64,000 nt of DNA. Source: Perilla frutescens (taxonomy: Eukaryota; Streptophyta; Magnoliopsida; Lamiales; Lamiaceae). The stretch covers positions 32,864,501 through 32,928,500 of the forward strand of contig BRKX01000004.1 in NCBI GenBank assembly GCA_026008535.1. Direction: 5' to 3'. The number at the start of each line of letters is the position of its first letter. Position 1 is the first letter of the stretch. The notes under the pieces are model-generated. The model made no database searches and was not told the origin of the DNA. It saw only the letters and a list, made by a program, of their open reading frames with translations. The position numbers and the translations under genes are program-made. Below, one piece after another: positions 11,814 through 24,040 of this stretch.

Positions 11814-13111
11814 TGTTGGGATTTTTTTAAATTAAATCACCGCATGATCATTTGGTTGTTCATTAATCCATGTTCATGCAAATCATATTTTTATGTAACA
11901 TGCATGTTTATCACGTCAGGTACAAAATCATGTAAAATGAATCTAATAAAGTAGAAGACATAGATCCGAATTACTTACAATTGTCAGATGGTCTGAGGAC
12001 AAGATTAAAGATCTAATCTTGCTGTTGAATATACACAAAAGTGGCGCCCCTTTTTCCTCAAAAATTCGACCAGTACAGACTCTACTCCAAGATCTTCTGT
12101 TGTATTCCCGGACTGTATCTAGATTCAGAGTGGGCTGAAATCTACTAGATAGGGTTGTGAAATCTGTGGATTACTTTGAGAGACAAAGATGGGCTGATTT
12201 CTGATGCTTAAAATTTCACTCCTACTTCTCCAAACCCTACTGGGTTTGGGCCTTTATCTCAAGTTCAATATCCAGTCCACTATCAGTCAATTGGGCTACA
12301 ACAGGGATCTAGAAGAATATTAAATTAGCCCACTAATTTATTTAATATCCAATATCCAATAAACTTATTATATAATTAAATAAATTAAGTTTTACTTTTA
12401 TTCCACTAAAGAAGTAAAATTGACCTACCAATTTAATACATATTTACGTATATGCTTTCTCCTTTAGTCTAGTCATTCCCCGTGTTTAAGATACAATGTT
12501 CATTAATTAATTATGTCAGCCTCTGACAGCTATAATCAATTAACATCTAAAACCTTGAGTAGTACCACACAAGCTTTACTGCTCATGCATACTGCTCGAG
12601 ACATCATGTATACATTGTTATTACCCAAGATATCGAATTCGATCTACGAAAAGATCTCACTCATTGATAAATCAAAGTAATAAACAACACACACATATGC
12701 TCGTCAATATCACATGAGTTCAGAACCCGAACTCTGTGCATCTTTATTCTCTCAGTAACTGGGTTAGAGACAGAGAATAGTGTCCTATCGTGATCCTCCT
12801 CAATACACTAACGAGTGTACGAGAATAATCAGTTAGTCAAGATAAACTAACTTATCAGATTATTCTACGGTGTACCGATGGTGTGTTCAGGACCATCTAA
12901 GTCGTGAGCTCTTTAATACAATACAAGGTTCTAATGATATCATCTTACCGTGTGACTCCCCACACCATATCATCTCCAATGTAAGTATATGGAACATTGC
13001 ATAGAACAATTATAGAACATAATCTAAATGCAAATAGTGACTGTAATAACTTTTATTTCATATCATCAGAAAAGTATACAAAGACAAGTCTTCCAGTATA
13101 CAAAACTAACA
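11814..13111 (-). repeat. Copia LTR 1 (5' LTR of the leftward element)
   Basis: 1298 bp with plus-strand ends TGTTGGG...CTAACA. Its right end is nearly the exact reverse complement of the start of LTR 2 at 13864 (shared stretch TATACAAAGACAAGTCTTCC), and homology runs through the body (for example TGATCCTCCTCAATACACTA). The right end abuts an RNase H fragment of opposite orientation, so this LTR and that fragment do not belong to one intact element. Confidence 0.85.
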
Positions 13112-13786
13112 GAAGTCCCATATGCTTCGACTGTGGGAAGTTTGATGTATGTTATGCTATGCACTAGGCCTCATATATGCTATGTTGTCGGCAAGGTAAG
13201 CAGATATTAGTCTAACCCTGGACAAGGTCACTAGACTGCGGTTAAGAATATTCTCAAGTACCTGAAAAGGACTCGAAATTATATGATGGTATACCGCTCT
13301 GATAGTCTAGTGCATTTGGGTTACACGGACTCAGATTTTCAATTATATGATGGTTACACGGCTATGTGTTTACATTAGGAGGCGGTGCCATTGCATGGAG
13401 GAGCATAAAACAGAAATGCATTGCGGATTCCACCATGGAGGCCGAATATGTAGCTGCCTCTGAGACTACAAAAAAGGTCGTCTGGCTCAAGAGCTTCTTG
13501 TTGGACTTGAGTGTGGTTCTTGATTTGCCTAAGAGCATCATGATATACTGTGATAACTCTGGTGCAGTGGCAAATTCGAAAGAACCAAGAGCCCATAAGG
13601 AAAGTAAACACATAGAAAGGAAGTACCATCTTATACGAGAAATCGTTAAGAGAGGAGATACTGTGTGGTCAAGATTGCATCGGAGGACAATCTAGCTGAT
13701 CCATTCATGAAGAGCCTTCCGGCTAAGACCTTTGATGGTTACGTGGAGAAAATGGGAGTGAGATGCAAACCAGGAGGCGCAGTTTG
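13112..13786 (+). pseudogene. Ty1/Copia RT-RNase H C-terminal fragment
   Basis: Plus-strand frames encode the end of Copia reverse transcriptase (VGSLMYVMLCTRPHICY) and RNase H (ADSTMEAEYVAASE, then YCDNSGAVA and SKHIERKYHLIREIV). Stops and at least two frame changes (near 13210, 13330 and 13693) break it. It is cut on the left exactly at the edge of LTR 1. On the right it is followed by a degenerate polypurine tract (AAGTGCGAGAT at about 13853) and LTR 2, the normal 3' end of a Copia element. Confidence 0.85.
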
Positions 13787-13863
13787 AGTTTATTGTTTTG
13801 ATTTAAGAGTTTGCTAGTTTGTTATTATACTTGAAAGACATGCTTTAAGTATAAGTGCGAGAT

Positions 13864-15201
13864 TGTTAGTTTTGTATACTGGAAGACTTGTCTTTGTATA
13901 CTTTTCTGATGATATGATGATATAGATTGAATCTTATTGCAATCATTGTTTGCATTTACATTATTATATAATTGTTTATGCGTATTCTATATACTTACAT
14001 TGTAGATGATATGGTGTGGGTAAACACACAGTAAGATAATATCATCAGATCCTTGTATTGTATTAAAAGGCTCGCGGTTTAGATGGTCCTGAATACACCA
14101 TCGGTACACCATAGAATAATCTGATAATTAGTTTGTCTTGACTAATAGATTATTCTAATACATGTGTTAGTGTATTGAGGAGGATCATGATAGGATACTG
14201 TTCTCTACTCTGACCCTATTAGTGAGAGAATAAAGATCCACAGAGTTCGGGTTCTTAACTTATATTTATTGGCGAACATGTGCATGCTTCGTTGATTTCT
14301 TTGATTTATAAATAGGTGAGATTCTTTGATAGAATCAATAAACTCGATATCTTGGGTAATAACATTTGTATATATGATGTGTCGGGTAATATATATAAGC
14401 ACCATGTCCTGGTGCGCCAGATTGATGATGTTCCCTTAAGGAAACACAAGTTCATGTTGAAACCCTGCAGGTGGAATTTATTCCGTATATGAATAAAGCT
14501 TGTGTGGTACTACTCAAGGTTTTAGATGTTAATTAATTATAGCTGTCAGAGGCTTACATAATTAATTAATGAACATTAGATCTTAAACACGAGGAATGGC
14601 TGAACTAAAGGAGAAAGCATATTCACAATATGTATTAAATTGGTAGGTCAGTATTATTTATTTAGTAGAAGAAAAATAATACTTAAATTTATTTAATTAT
14701 ATCCTAAGTTTATTGGATATTGGAAATTAAATAAATTAGCAGGCCAATTTAATATTCTTCTAGATCCCTATTGTAGCCTAATATGACTTTAATGGACTGG
14801 AGATGAAAAAAGAGATAGAGGCCCAAACCCAGTAGGGTTGGGACACTGAAATTTCAACCACCTCCTTATAAATAAGGAGGTGGGGGGATGAAATTCATGT
14901 GATAAGAAATCATCCCTCTTGTGTTCTCTTTATCTCCACAGATTCCATACCGATCTAGTAGATTTCAGCCCACCTTGAATCTAGATACAGTCCGGGAATA
15001 CAGCAGAAGATCAAAGAGTCAAATTACACTATAAGGGGCGTCATTTATATCATACACAACAGCAAGATTAGACCTTTAATCTTGTCCTCAACCCGATATT
15101 CATTCGGAAGTATTTTTCGAAAAATTATGATCTACATGACATTAGGATTAATGAACATCCAATTAGATCCTACGGTGGTTCAATTCTAAAAAAGCCCAAC
15201 A
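13864..15201 (+). repeat. Copia LTR 2 (3' LTR of the rightward fragment)
   Basis: 1338 bp with ends TGTTAG...CCCAACA, preceded by a decayed polypurine tract. Homologous to LTR 1 (inverted) and LTR 3 (same direction). The 3' end cuts into an integrase fragment of the opposite strand at 15202. Small ORFs inside are not genes. Confidence 0.85.
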
Positions 15202-16183
15202 TTTGGTTCTTAGATTTAATACAGGATACGCTCGGCTGTTTTGAGTATATCCCAAGAAAATTCCTTTGTTGCTTTTGGAGTCAAACTTTCCCAAATATTC
15301 TCTATCATTTAGGATGTAGAACACGCATCCAAACACATGGAAATATTTGAGATTCGGTTTCCTTTGCTTCAAGATCTCATATGGAGTCTCTTTTCTTCCA
15401 GGGCGAAGGTAGACTCTATTTTCGATGTGACACGCAGTGTTGACTGCCTCAGCCCACAGTTTCTTGGAAAGACCTTTTGACTGCAACATTGCATTTGACA
15501 TTTCTTGCAACGTTCGGTTCTTTCTTTCCACAACTCCATTTTGCTCTGGAGTTTTATGTACTGAGTATTCATGAAAGATCTCTTTCTTTTCACAGAAATC
15601 ATCAAAGGCAACATTTTCGAATTCTCTTCCATGATCAGTTCTTATACAGACAATGTCAGTGTCATATTGCAGGCACATTGTGCGGTAAAACTTCCTGAAC
15701 ATCTTGAATGTTTCAAATTTTTTCTGCAAGAATTCTACCCAAGTGTAGCGTGAAAAATCATCAACAATAACAAGAATAAAACTTTTACCACTCATACTTT
15801 TTGTATCAACTGGCCCCATTAAGTCTATGTGTAAGAGTTCATAACAACTAGTGGTGCGACATTCACTCAAACTTTTATGGGACATTCTAGTTTATTTTTC
15901 ATTTTGACACGCACCACACACAACATCATGATCAAATGTCAGCTTAGGTAATCCTCTGACAACATCTGAATCAACAAGCCTTTTCAGGTTAACCATGCTT
16001 ACATGACCAAGTTTTTGGTGCATCAAATGTGTTTCATCATTCACAGCCATGTTGCATTTTTCATCTTTATCAACATGGTAACAATTGTCAGAAGCACGAC
16101 TTCTGAACATAATGCATATGTCATGTTTGTCAAAAACTTCACAAGTATTTTTATCAAACTTGACATGCATTCCATCATCACAT
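15202..16183 (-). pseudogene. Ty1/Copia integrase fragment
   Basis: On the minus strand, a GAG-pre-integrase region (HQKLGHVSMVNLKRLV, 16170-15892) is followed after an in-frame stop by an integrase core: HIDLMGPV, RTDHGREFEN and VVERKNRT supply the D, D, E triad. It ends within FLGYTQNSRAYPV... where LTR 2 begins. Both ends are cut by plus-oriented Copia LTRs. It differs from the integrase at 7331-7984 and is a separate copy or family. Non-functional fragment. Confidence 0.85.
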
Positions 16184-19100
16184 TGTTAGGATTGTATACT
16201 AAAAAGCTTGTCTTTGTATACACTCTTGTAGCACCCTGATCCCGAAAGATCGTGGAAATGGACGCCACAGGGGTTGGAATTAAGAAGCGGGAAAGAAATG
16301 GGGTAATTAAATTAATGACGGGGTGTTAATCCAAAAGGATTAATGTTTGGAATAAAATTTAACAACCGAGTATGCCAAAGATAGGTTATGACTTCCGGAA
16401 AATTAGACAGCATAACCTCTGTAACTAGAGCGAATCCCCGTTTATAACGGCTTATAAGAGAAGAATGGAAGCTGTAACAATTCAATAAGCCCTTTCATAG
16501 GCCAAACGGAAACAAATAACCAGATATCAATAATTAATAGACCCATTCATAGGTCGACAAAAGAAACAGACACCAATATGCTGAACAAATGAAGCCCTTC
16601 CATAGGCCAAAATGAATGATCAAATAGACATAACGAAAGACGGACTTCCTCCCCTTGGAATAATTATGTAGCTAAGCATATGATACATGTTAACTAGGAA
16701 GTCAACAAAAGTTCAGAATCAGAGAAGCAGAATCATATCAACAAAATACCAAGATCAGAGTTTTTAGCATTTAGCAAAAGAATACCATAAGTGCGAAAGC
16801 TCAATTCTTATTAGAATACTAACAAAAAGGGACAACGGAAAAATATGTAAATCATAATAGCCCATATCTCAGCCTCGTCACCTCCACGCTCCAGCCTACT
16901 TACCTGAAAATGTTTGAAAAGATTTGGGTTGAGTACTAATGCACTCAGTGGGCAATTTTTACAATTCAAGTTATGCAAATCATTTTATTAAAGTAATCTA
17001 TTTGTGTTCATGCAGGTAGTGAAACTTAGGAGGTTTAAAAGTTGGAAGCAACCTAAGTTCACCAAAATATTTTATCGTGAAGCGCTTAAGAGTATAATCT
17101 GTCACTGCCCGCAACCCAAACTACATCACCAGCGCATAACGTTGAGTATGGCCATAGTATACCCAAAGAGTATAACCAATAAGTGTTTCATTTTAGTCTC
17201 ACCGACAAGGAGTAGGGCAGGACAAACAATGCATGTATATTGTAGCTACTCACATTGACACAGCGCTGGTTTATGAGACTCCGACAACATACAGTAGCAT
17301 GTAAATATTTAACACAGATAGTCACATATGCAATTATGACAAAAGCAGAGCTTAATAACTCAAAGGATACAATTTGCAAAGATATAGTATAGTATAACCC
17401 ACCTGATTAGCTAATAGTAGCTGAAGCTTTACACGTGTCTTGCAAATCCTAATTTAATATGGGTCTCGGGTTCGGACCTACAAAGGAGAAACTACCTATT
17501 AGTATCATGCTAGGCCTTGAAACTATAACATAAGGTAAGCTTCAACTTAGGATAGATAAATGATTTTTTTTCTAAGCTAAACTAAATGTACTACGAATAT
17601 TCTAAACTAATAAAACGACTTCAGACTACAATGCGCAACATTAGGATTTCATTCTCAACTCAATACTTTAGGGAATTAAATTCAGCGAATATTTTCGAGT
17701 AAAGCCGTCCAAAAACATTTGGAAAAGGTGGAGGTCGATCACTTGCCATTTTACTCGATTCTGATCAAATTTAATCTACGAGTCTTTCTGGCATTCAGAA
17801 AATTACCAAATTTAATTGATAACATACTTCACATATAACAATGCAAGTGTGAAAATTTCATGATTTTCAGACGACACATGAAAAAGATACGAATTTAAAT
17901 ACACGATTTGAATAATTGGATAAACTCAAAAATCCGCCTGGACAAAAATGGAATCTATAGCTAAGTAGAGAATCCACCATAGGGAATAAATGTTGAAGGA
18001 ACATTTTTGCTAGGACAGATCTAACAAACATTTTGAAGCAATTCAAACTAAAATGCAATTTTTGAAAATGAGACATTAACTTCGAAAAATCATATTAAAT
18101 TCATTTCAACACGAAACGGAGCACCGTCTGCGACCACACGTCAATCTCGACGGGTACCACAATCGGTCAGAAGGGATCAAAGGCTAATTCCGGCCACACC
18201 GGCCGAAAAGCTGGCTGGCGGAAATTCCCGCCATAAATTTTAGCTAAAAATGTATCGGTCTCGATCGAGCTCGATACTCGTTGGATTTTCGCTCAAAAGT
18301 ATAATTTTTGATAGTGCAGAAAATAAGGAATTTAATGGTGTAATCAGATCAAAGATCGGACGGCTAGAACATAAATTCGAACTGGGCAGATTTATAATAT
18401 AATATTCGGATTCGGATTTCAAACGACGAGAAATCAAAAATCTATTCCGGTTAACTACAAGATCCAAATGATCAAAGACTATTTATAAAAAGAAGATTTC
18501 TAATACGACTATCCAGGAAGAGTAGATTTGAGATTTACATAAAATGAAAACGGGGAAAAATACCGAAAACTCACAACATCAAAAATCGGAATCGGTAGAA
18601 TTAAAGATAATCGAAATATAAGCATATTTAGAACTTGAAATTTCTAAATTCATCGGTCCGAATGACCAGAATCGGAGGAAGTACCTTCTCCGAGGAATTG
18701 GCGGCGGTCACGATGATTTTCCATCGTGATCATCCTTCGTGTCATCATTTCAATCATGTATTCGTGATCTACGCGTTGACACCTTCAAAATGACTATTTC
18801 AGAATTGAAATAGGAAACTAGAGTCGTACATTCTCTGGAAGCTGCTGGCGTTTCGATTTTAAAAATGAATGAAAAATGAAACCTTAAGCTCCTATTTATA
18901 GAGAAAAAATAAATAGGATAATAACGAATAAAAGAAAGAGGATAATGGTGGAAAAAGAATAGGATAATTAAGAATTAGATAATCTTTTGAAAAAGAAATT
19001 GAATAATGACGGAGGTGCCTTTTTCTATTAAATTTATTATTTTCCAACTTAAAGTTGTGCCAAGAGTTCATTTGAACTCGAAATTTGAAATTTCAAAGGT

Positions 19101-20686
19101 TGACACGATTCTTGAAATATTTTCTATCAACCCGAGAAAAATATCATAACATATTTTTAAGGCAATTTTTGACCAAATTAGATTTAACAGATTTCCCTAA
19201 CTGCGATTTTCCTTTATTTGAGTCATTTAAGGACCCAGCTTATTTTCTAACTTACCAGAGGGTAACATAAGTTGAATAAAATCTTTTAAAATATTTCGGG
19301 GTATTACAACTCTACAATGTTTTGACAATATAGATTGAATATTAATTGCAGTCACTGTTTGTGCATTTATTTATTGTTATATATCTATATGAATGTTTCC
19401 ATATACTTGCACTGTAGATGATATGGTGTGGGCAAACACATAGTAAAGATCATATCATTGGATTCCTTGCAAACTATTAAAAGGTTCGTGGTTTAGATGG
19501 TCCTGATCCAACCATTATACACCGTAGAATAATCTGATTGTTAGTTTATCTTGACTAACTGATTATTCTGATACAGTGACATGTGTATTAAGGAGGATCA
19601 TGATAGGATATTGTTCTCTGTTCTGACCCTAAAGGGAGAGAATAAAGATCCACAAAGTACGGGCTCTTAACCCATATATAATGACGGACATATATATGTT
19701 ATGTCTGTTGCTTTAATTTATCAATGAGTGCGATTCTTGATAGGATAAATAACCTCAATATTTTGGACAGTAACATTTACATATATGATGGGTCGTGCAT
19801 TATATATGGTCACCATGTCCTGGTGAGTCAGGTTGATGATGTCCCCTTGAGTAAACACAAGTATATGAGAAACCCTGTAGATGGAATTTATTCCGTACAT
19901 GATAAAGTTTGTGCGGTACTGGTCTAGGAATGGAGATATTAATTAATTATAGCTGTCAGAGCTTACATAATTAATTAATGGACATTATATCTTAAACATG
20001 GGGAATGGCTAGACTAAAGAAGAAATCATATAAGAAAATATGTATTAAATTGGCAGGTCAGTGTTATTTCTTTAGTGGAATAAAAATAACACTTCATTTA
20101 TTTAATTATATCCTAGTATTGGATATTAGAAATTAAATAAATTAGTCAGCCAATTTAATATTCTCCTAGATCCCTACTGTAGCCCAATTAATACTTAAGT
20201 GAACTGAAGGAATGAAACAAGTGGAGAGGCCCAACCCATTAGGGTTGGGAGTGTATGTGTCGCCCCCTTCCTTATTAATTAGGGAGGGGGATGAAAATTA
20301 TTAGTAACAAATCAGCCCCTCTCTTGCTCACTTGATTCCCTAGGTTATCTACACAATTTAGTAGTTTATAGCCTCACTCTACATCTAAACAAGATACGGA
20401 AATACAGTAGAAGATCAATGAGTGTTATTGTTGTCTTGGAGGAGTTCGAACAAAGTGGGAGAAGGCCGAGTTCGATCGTCTCTTCTACAACATCGAGATT
20501 AGACATGTAATCTCGTGTGCAACCCTACAATTCATGTAAGTCGGTTTATCAGATTTATTTTTTCACTACAGTAAATTTGATATTCTTACATGTTTTGTTC
20601 AACATGTTTGCTTGATAACATCACACATAAAATATGATTGGCATGCTAATGAATTAATGAATATCCGATTAGATCCTGTGGGGTAT
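16184..20686 (+). repeat. Copia LTR 3, interrupted
   Basis: Starts TGTTAGGATTGTATACT, as LTR 2 does, and continues after a 3.08-kb insertion at 19314. Landmarks shared with LTR 2 include GATGATATGGTGTGGG, GAGGATCATGATAGGATA and GCTGTCAGAG(G)CTTACATAATTAATTAATG. The end corresponding to CCCAACA is missing; homology stops near 20682 (ATTAGATCCTGTGG). Without the insertion and one 5-bp duplication the LTR is about 1.4 kb. Confidence 0.8.
16227..19308. mobile_element. Solo-LTR-like insertion, 3.08 kb
   Basis: A 3082-bp block with ends TGTAGCACCC and GGGGTATTACA is flanked by a perfect 5-bp duplication ACTCT (16222-16226 and 19309-19313). TG...CA ends with TGTA[AG]CACCC/GGGT[AG]TTACA are typical of long LTRs of plant Ty3/Gypsy elements (established knowledge, recalled and not searched). 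There is no gag or pol inside and no internal direct repeat, so a solo LTR left by LTR-LTR recombination is the simplest reading. The small ORFs are not supported. Confidence 0.8.
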
Positions 20687-21093
20687 TGTTAGGAAAAACT
20701 ATCAAGAGTGACCTATCAAAAGTAATCCCTACTGTGGTTTTGATGAAATGTCAAAACATGACAAAATGCTTTGAAAAACTAAAAGAAAAATCAAGCAGAA
20801 GACTGTGATTGATCAAAAGATTGAGAAAAAAAAAACCAAAGGATGATCAAAGGGTGTTGATATGTGTTCATCTCCAACAACGGGATTAGACTTTTAATCC
20901 CATCTACAACCTTACTACGCGATGTAAGTGGTTTATCGATTCTATCTTTCCACTTGTGTTAGAACCGATTTCCTTGCATGCTAATTCAACATTGTTAATA
21001 ATATATATCACACATAAAATATGATTTACATGTTGTAGAATTAATGAGCATCCGATTAGATCCTATAGGAGTATAATTCGAAAAACCCCAACA
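20687..21093 (+). repeat. LTR-like segment with TGTTAG...CCAACA ends
   Basis: Starts TGTTAGGAAAAACTATC and ends AAAACCCCAACA. The last about 220 bp repeat the 3' part of LTR 3 (compare 20480-20682 with 20877-21085: GGATTAGAC...TAATCCCATCTACAACC; CACACATAAAATATGATT; GCATCCGATTAGATCCTATAGG). The first about 180 bp are unrelated to LTR 3. It may be a related short LTR or a rearranged LTR 3 end. Confidence 0.5.
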
Positions 21094-21108
21094 TTGTCAA
21101 TGTCTACC

Positions 21109-21775
21109 GATGTTTTGTCGATGTTTAACTATGTTTGTTGTTGCACGCATAGCGATCTGTGCGCGCTAGCATGCCTTGTGTGCGCAGGCTTTATGCTCGC
21201 ATGCGCGCACCCGAAACCAAATTGCGAGCTGATGTTCTGCCGATGCTTGAAAATTATGAACCAATATTCTACTAATGTCCTGCCGATGTTTGTCTATGTT
21301 TTTTGTTGTGCACGTAGCCATCTGTGCATGCGCGCATGACTTGTGTGCACACGCTTTGTGCCCACATGCGCGCACCCGAGATCAAATTGTCAGTTGATGT
21401 TCTGCTGATACTCGAAAATTGCCTACCGATATCTACCGATGTCTGTCTATGTTTGTTGTTACGCACGTAGCCATTTGCGCGCATGCGCATGCCTTGTGTT
21501 CGCACACTTTGTGCCCGCATGCGCGCACCTGAGACCAAATTGTGAGCTGATGTTCTGCAGATGCTCAAAAATTATATGTCGATGTCTGTTAATTTTTGTT
21601 GTTACGCGCGCATACCTTGTGCGCGCAGTTAAGAACAATTCAGCACGCAGTAAAGAAGAAAATCGTGTGCATGCCTTGTGTGAGCACGCTTTGTGGCCAC
21701 ACATGCGCACTTGAGGCTAAATTATCAGCTGTTGTTCTGCCGATACTTGAAAATTATCAGCCGATGTTATGCCGA
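21109..21775. repeat. GC-rich tandem repeat, four to five diverged copies
   Basis: Units begin with GATGTxTGTCTATGTTTGTTGTT-like sequence at 21120, 21285, 21438 and 21581 (spacings 165, 153 and 143 bp), with a partial fifth near 21660. Each contains a GCGCGCATGCG-rich core (GTGCCCGCATGCGCGCACC) and a tail GCTGATGTTCTGCCGATGCTTGAAAATTAT. ORFs on both strands here are products of the repeat. It stands out by its alternating purine-pyrimidine, CpG-rich cores in AT-rich surroundings. Confidence 0.85.
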
Positions 21776-21953
21776 TATTTGTTGATATATATATCCAGAG
21801 CAGGCTGGTGATATGAGAGTCCAAACAGACGGATTACTTCTTCGCACTATATTTAATTTTGTCAAATCAATATTTTCAAATGATACTTATGTATAATAGT
21901 AAATAGATATAGAACACAAAAATGTATATACAATTTCTTCATTGAATTTAATT

Positions 21954-22256
21954 AAGGGTTAATATCGTTTTCTCGTCTAATTTTTCAAGCGATTCACAAA
22001 ATAGCATGACCTTTCATAAATAATAATTTAATACCTAATTTTTTGAACATGTTACAAATCTAGCTCGGGTTCAATTTTAAAATTTTGAATAGTTGACATG
22101 AAATTAAATTTTTTTAATTTAGTTTGTCAAAATGACGTCCTACAAATATATTGCGGCACGAGTGATTTTCAAAATCCAAAAATTAATCTCAAATTAAATT
22201 TGTGGTAAATCTGAAGGTCAAACATTAAATTAAGATAAAAACGGATATTAACCCTT
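21954..22256. mobile_element. MITE with AAGGGTTAATATC inverted ends
   Basis: 303 bp bounded by AAGGGTTAATATCGTTTT and, inverted, AAGGGTTAATATCCGTTTT. It is non-coding and AT-rich. The target duplication is unclear because flanks are runs of T and A. The size and short near-perfect inverted ends fit a MITE. Confidence 0.65.
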
Positions 22257-22699
22257 TTAATAACTCGTAAAGTTTTCGTGATAAGGGTATATATATCATA
22301 TGTTGGACAAAAGTCTTGAACTATAGCATTCATGAACTACGATCATGTTATGTTATGTATCTTGTATGGTCCTTGGAATGTGATTAGGTCGTAGATTTTA
22401 CCATCCAACACCATTGTCTGTTAGGAGCTAGCTCAGCCTCTTGTGATTTTAAATTCATTTATTTTTCTTTCTTCCTGTTTATGCGATGCTTATATATAAT
22501 TATGTTTTGTCAATGTTAATTTGCATGTTTTTTCTTTGTGCAGGTATGGCGTTAAACGTGTTGTTGTTGGGGGTCGATATATATGATTAAAGGATTTCCT
22601 TAAATGGAATAAATTAAATGTTGTTGTATATACATGAAAAATATGCATTGTGCCGCCAAGTTCACCGCGAATACATATATTATAGAGCTAACTTTTTTT
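22257..22699. other. Intergenic, no gene established
   Basis: Mostly AT-rich. At 22540-22588 a polypyrimidine stretch ending TTTGTGCAG is followed by a short frame YGVKRVVVGGRYIYD and TAA, which looks like a spliced terminal exon. No upstream exon was found, so it is not called as a gene. Confidence 0.35.
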
Positions 22700-23957
22700 A
22701 GCCACATAAAACTTTAAAAAACTTATTTTAACCACACATTTTTAAACATATTTATTTTAGCTCTATATATGGACCAAAATACCCATAAGTATAAAATTAA
22801 AAAAAAAACAAAAAAAAATAGAGAATATAAATAAAAATAAAAAATCATCAATTTCTCTCCCCTCCCCATTTCTGAAAAATAACATCTCTGGCACCTGAGA
22901 ACCGCAACGTCGGTGCTGGAGATATGCCTCCATTTTTTTATCTTTCCTTGTTCGTTTTAGTGGGAAAAAATGGTGATCTAACTTGTGCACGCTCGACCTG
23001 CGCGAGCGCCCGCAGGTAAGAACACCAAGTTCAACTTGCCATGCGCGCTCGAGGAGAAGGTGCGCGTCGGGGCCTGTGTGCCAGGGGACAACACGCGCGT
23101 CGAGCCCTACGCGACCGGGGGCCGCCCACGCGTCGGGGTTGGCGCGCCCAGGAACAACGCGCGCGTCGGGCCCTGCGCGCCCAAGGACAATAACTCTGAC
23201 CGTCCGCGCCCATAAGCTGCATGCGCACCAGGGCCTTCGCGCCCAAGGACGCGCGTGCTCTCATCCCGCCCGCCGTACGTCTGCATCTGCGCGCCGAATT
23301 CGATGCGTAGGTAAGAACATATTTCGAGATTTTCTTTTTTTTTTTGCAAAAATTCAAACAATTTGCAAAACACAAAATATAGTGCATATGAGATCTCTAA
23401 TGTCAATTCAAATGAGTTGTGCATTGGAATTTCTTCATAATCTTCTTCTCCATTTTAATTTTTCTCTAAACAAAAATTCAAAATCAAACACAAAATCATA
23501 GATTATTCAGAATTAAAATAAATTAACATAGTTTAGATAAGATGAATGATGAGATTCAAAACATGGTAGACCCAATAATTAGAAAATAAACCTAACTTCG
23601 AAATCTGATATTTGCTTAAATTGGGAGAAAATAGCAGAGAGAAGTTGCGAGGGAGGAAGGGTAGGGCTGATAGGCGGCGAGAGCGACAGCGACGGTGACG
23701 AGCGGCACTGGTGTGGCGGTGAAAAAAATTGAAAGAGAGAGGAGGGAGGCTGCGAGACAGAGGAGGAGAATCCATGTCTGTGTTTTTTTTCTTCTGATTT
23801 TACGTGTTGGGAGAGAGAAGTGAGGAGTGAGAAACTTATTTTACAATTATTTTTAAAGATAAATTATTAAAAATGAGGGTATTATGGTATATATGGACAA
23901 AATAAGTATATCTAAAAAAAAAAACTGGCTAAAATATTTTTTTTTGTTTGACCGGCT
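22700..23957. mobile_element. Probable Pack-MULE-like element with GC-rich interior
   Basis: Left end AGCCACATAAAAC and inverted right end AGCCGGTCAAAC begin imperfect terminal inverted repeats of at least 90 bp (shared TTATTTTA, TATATATGGACC/TCCATATATACC, AATACCC). Flanking 9-mers ACTTTTTTT and ACTTTGTTA match at 7 of 9 positions, possibly an aged 9-bp target duplication typical of MULEs. The interior at 22984-23310 is very GC-rich with repeated GCGCGCCCAAGGACAA-like units, unlike the flanks, and 23560-23780 is rich in C and G on opposite strands. ORFs in the GC-rich part are not supported as genes. Capture of a GC-rich gene fragment is inference. Confidence 0.5.
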
Positions 23958-24040
23958 ACTTTGTTATATTGACACTATATTATATATACCAAGAATTTGC
24001 ATCAGCTTAATCAAATGAGATTTTATATTGTAATCTTTGT

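Noticed and set aside
21109..21775. Possible CRISPR-like array
   Set aside because: Units are 143-165 bp, adjacent without unique spacers, and in a plant genome.
21094..21811. ORFs of 66-98 codons on both strands
   Set aside because: They are by-products of the GC-rich tandem repeat; the same peptides recur in step with the repeat period.
22983..23501. Several overlapping ORFs of 76-172 codons on both strands
   Set aside because: They lie in a GC-rich repeat where stops are rare in all frames, share no domain, and are Arg/Ala/Pro-rich in every frame.
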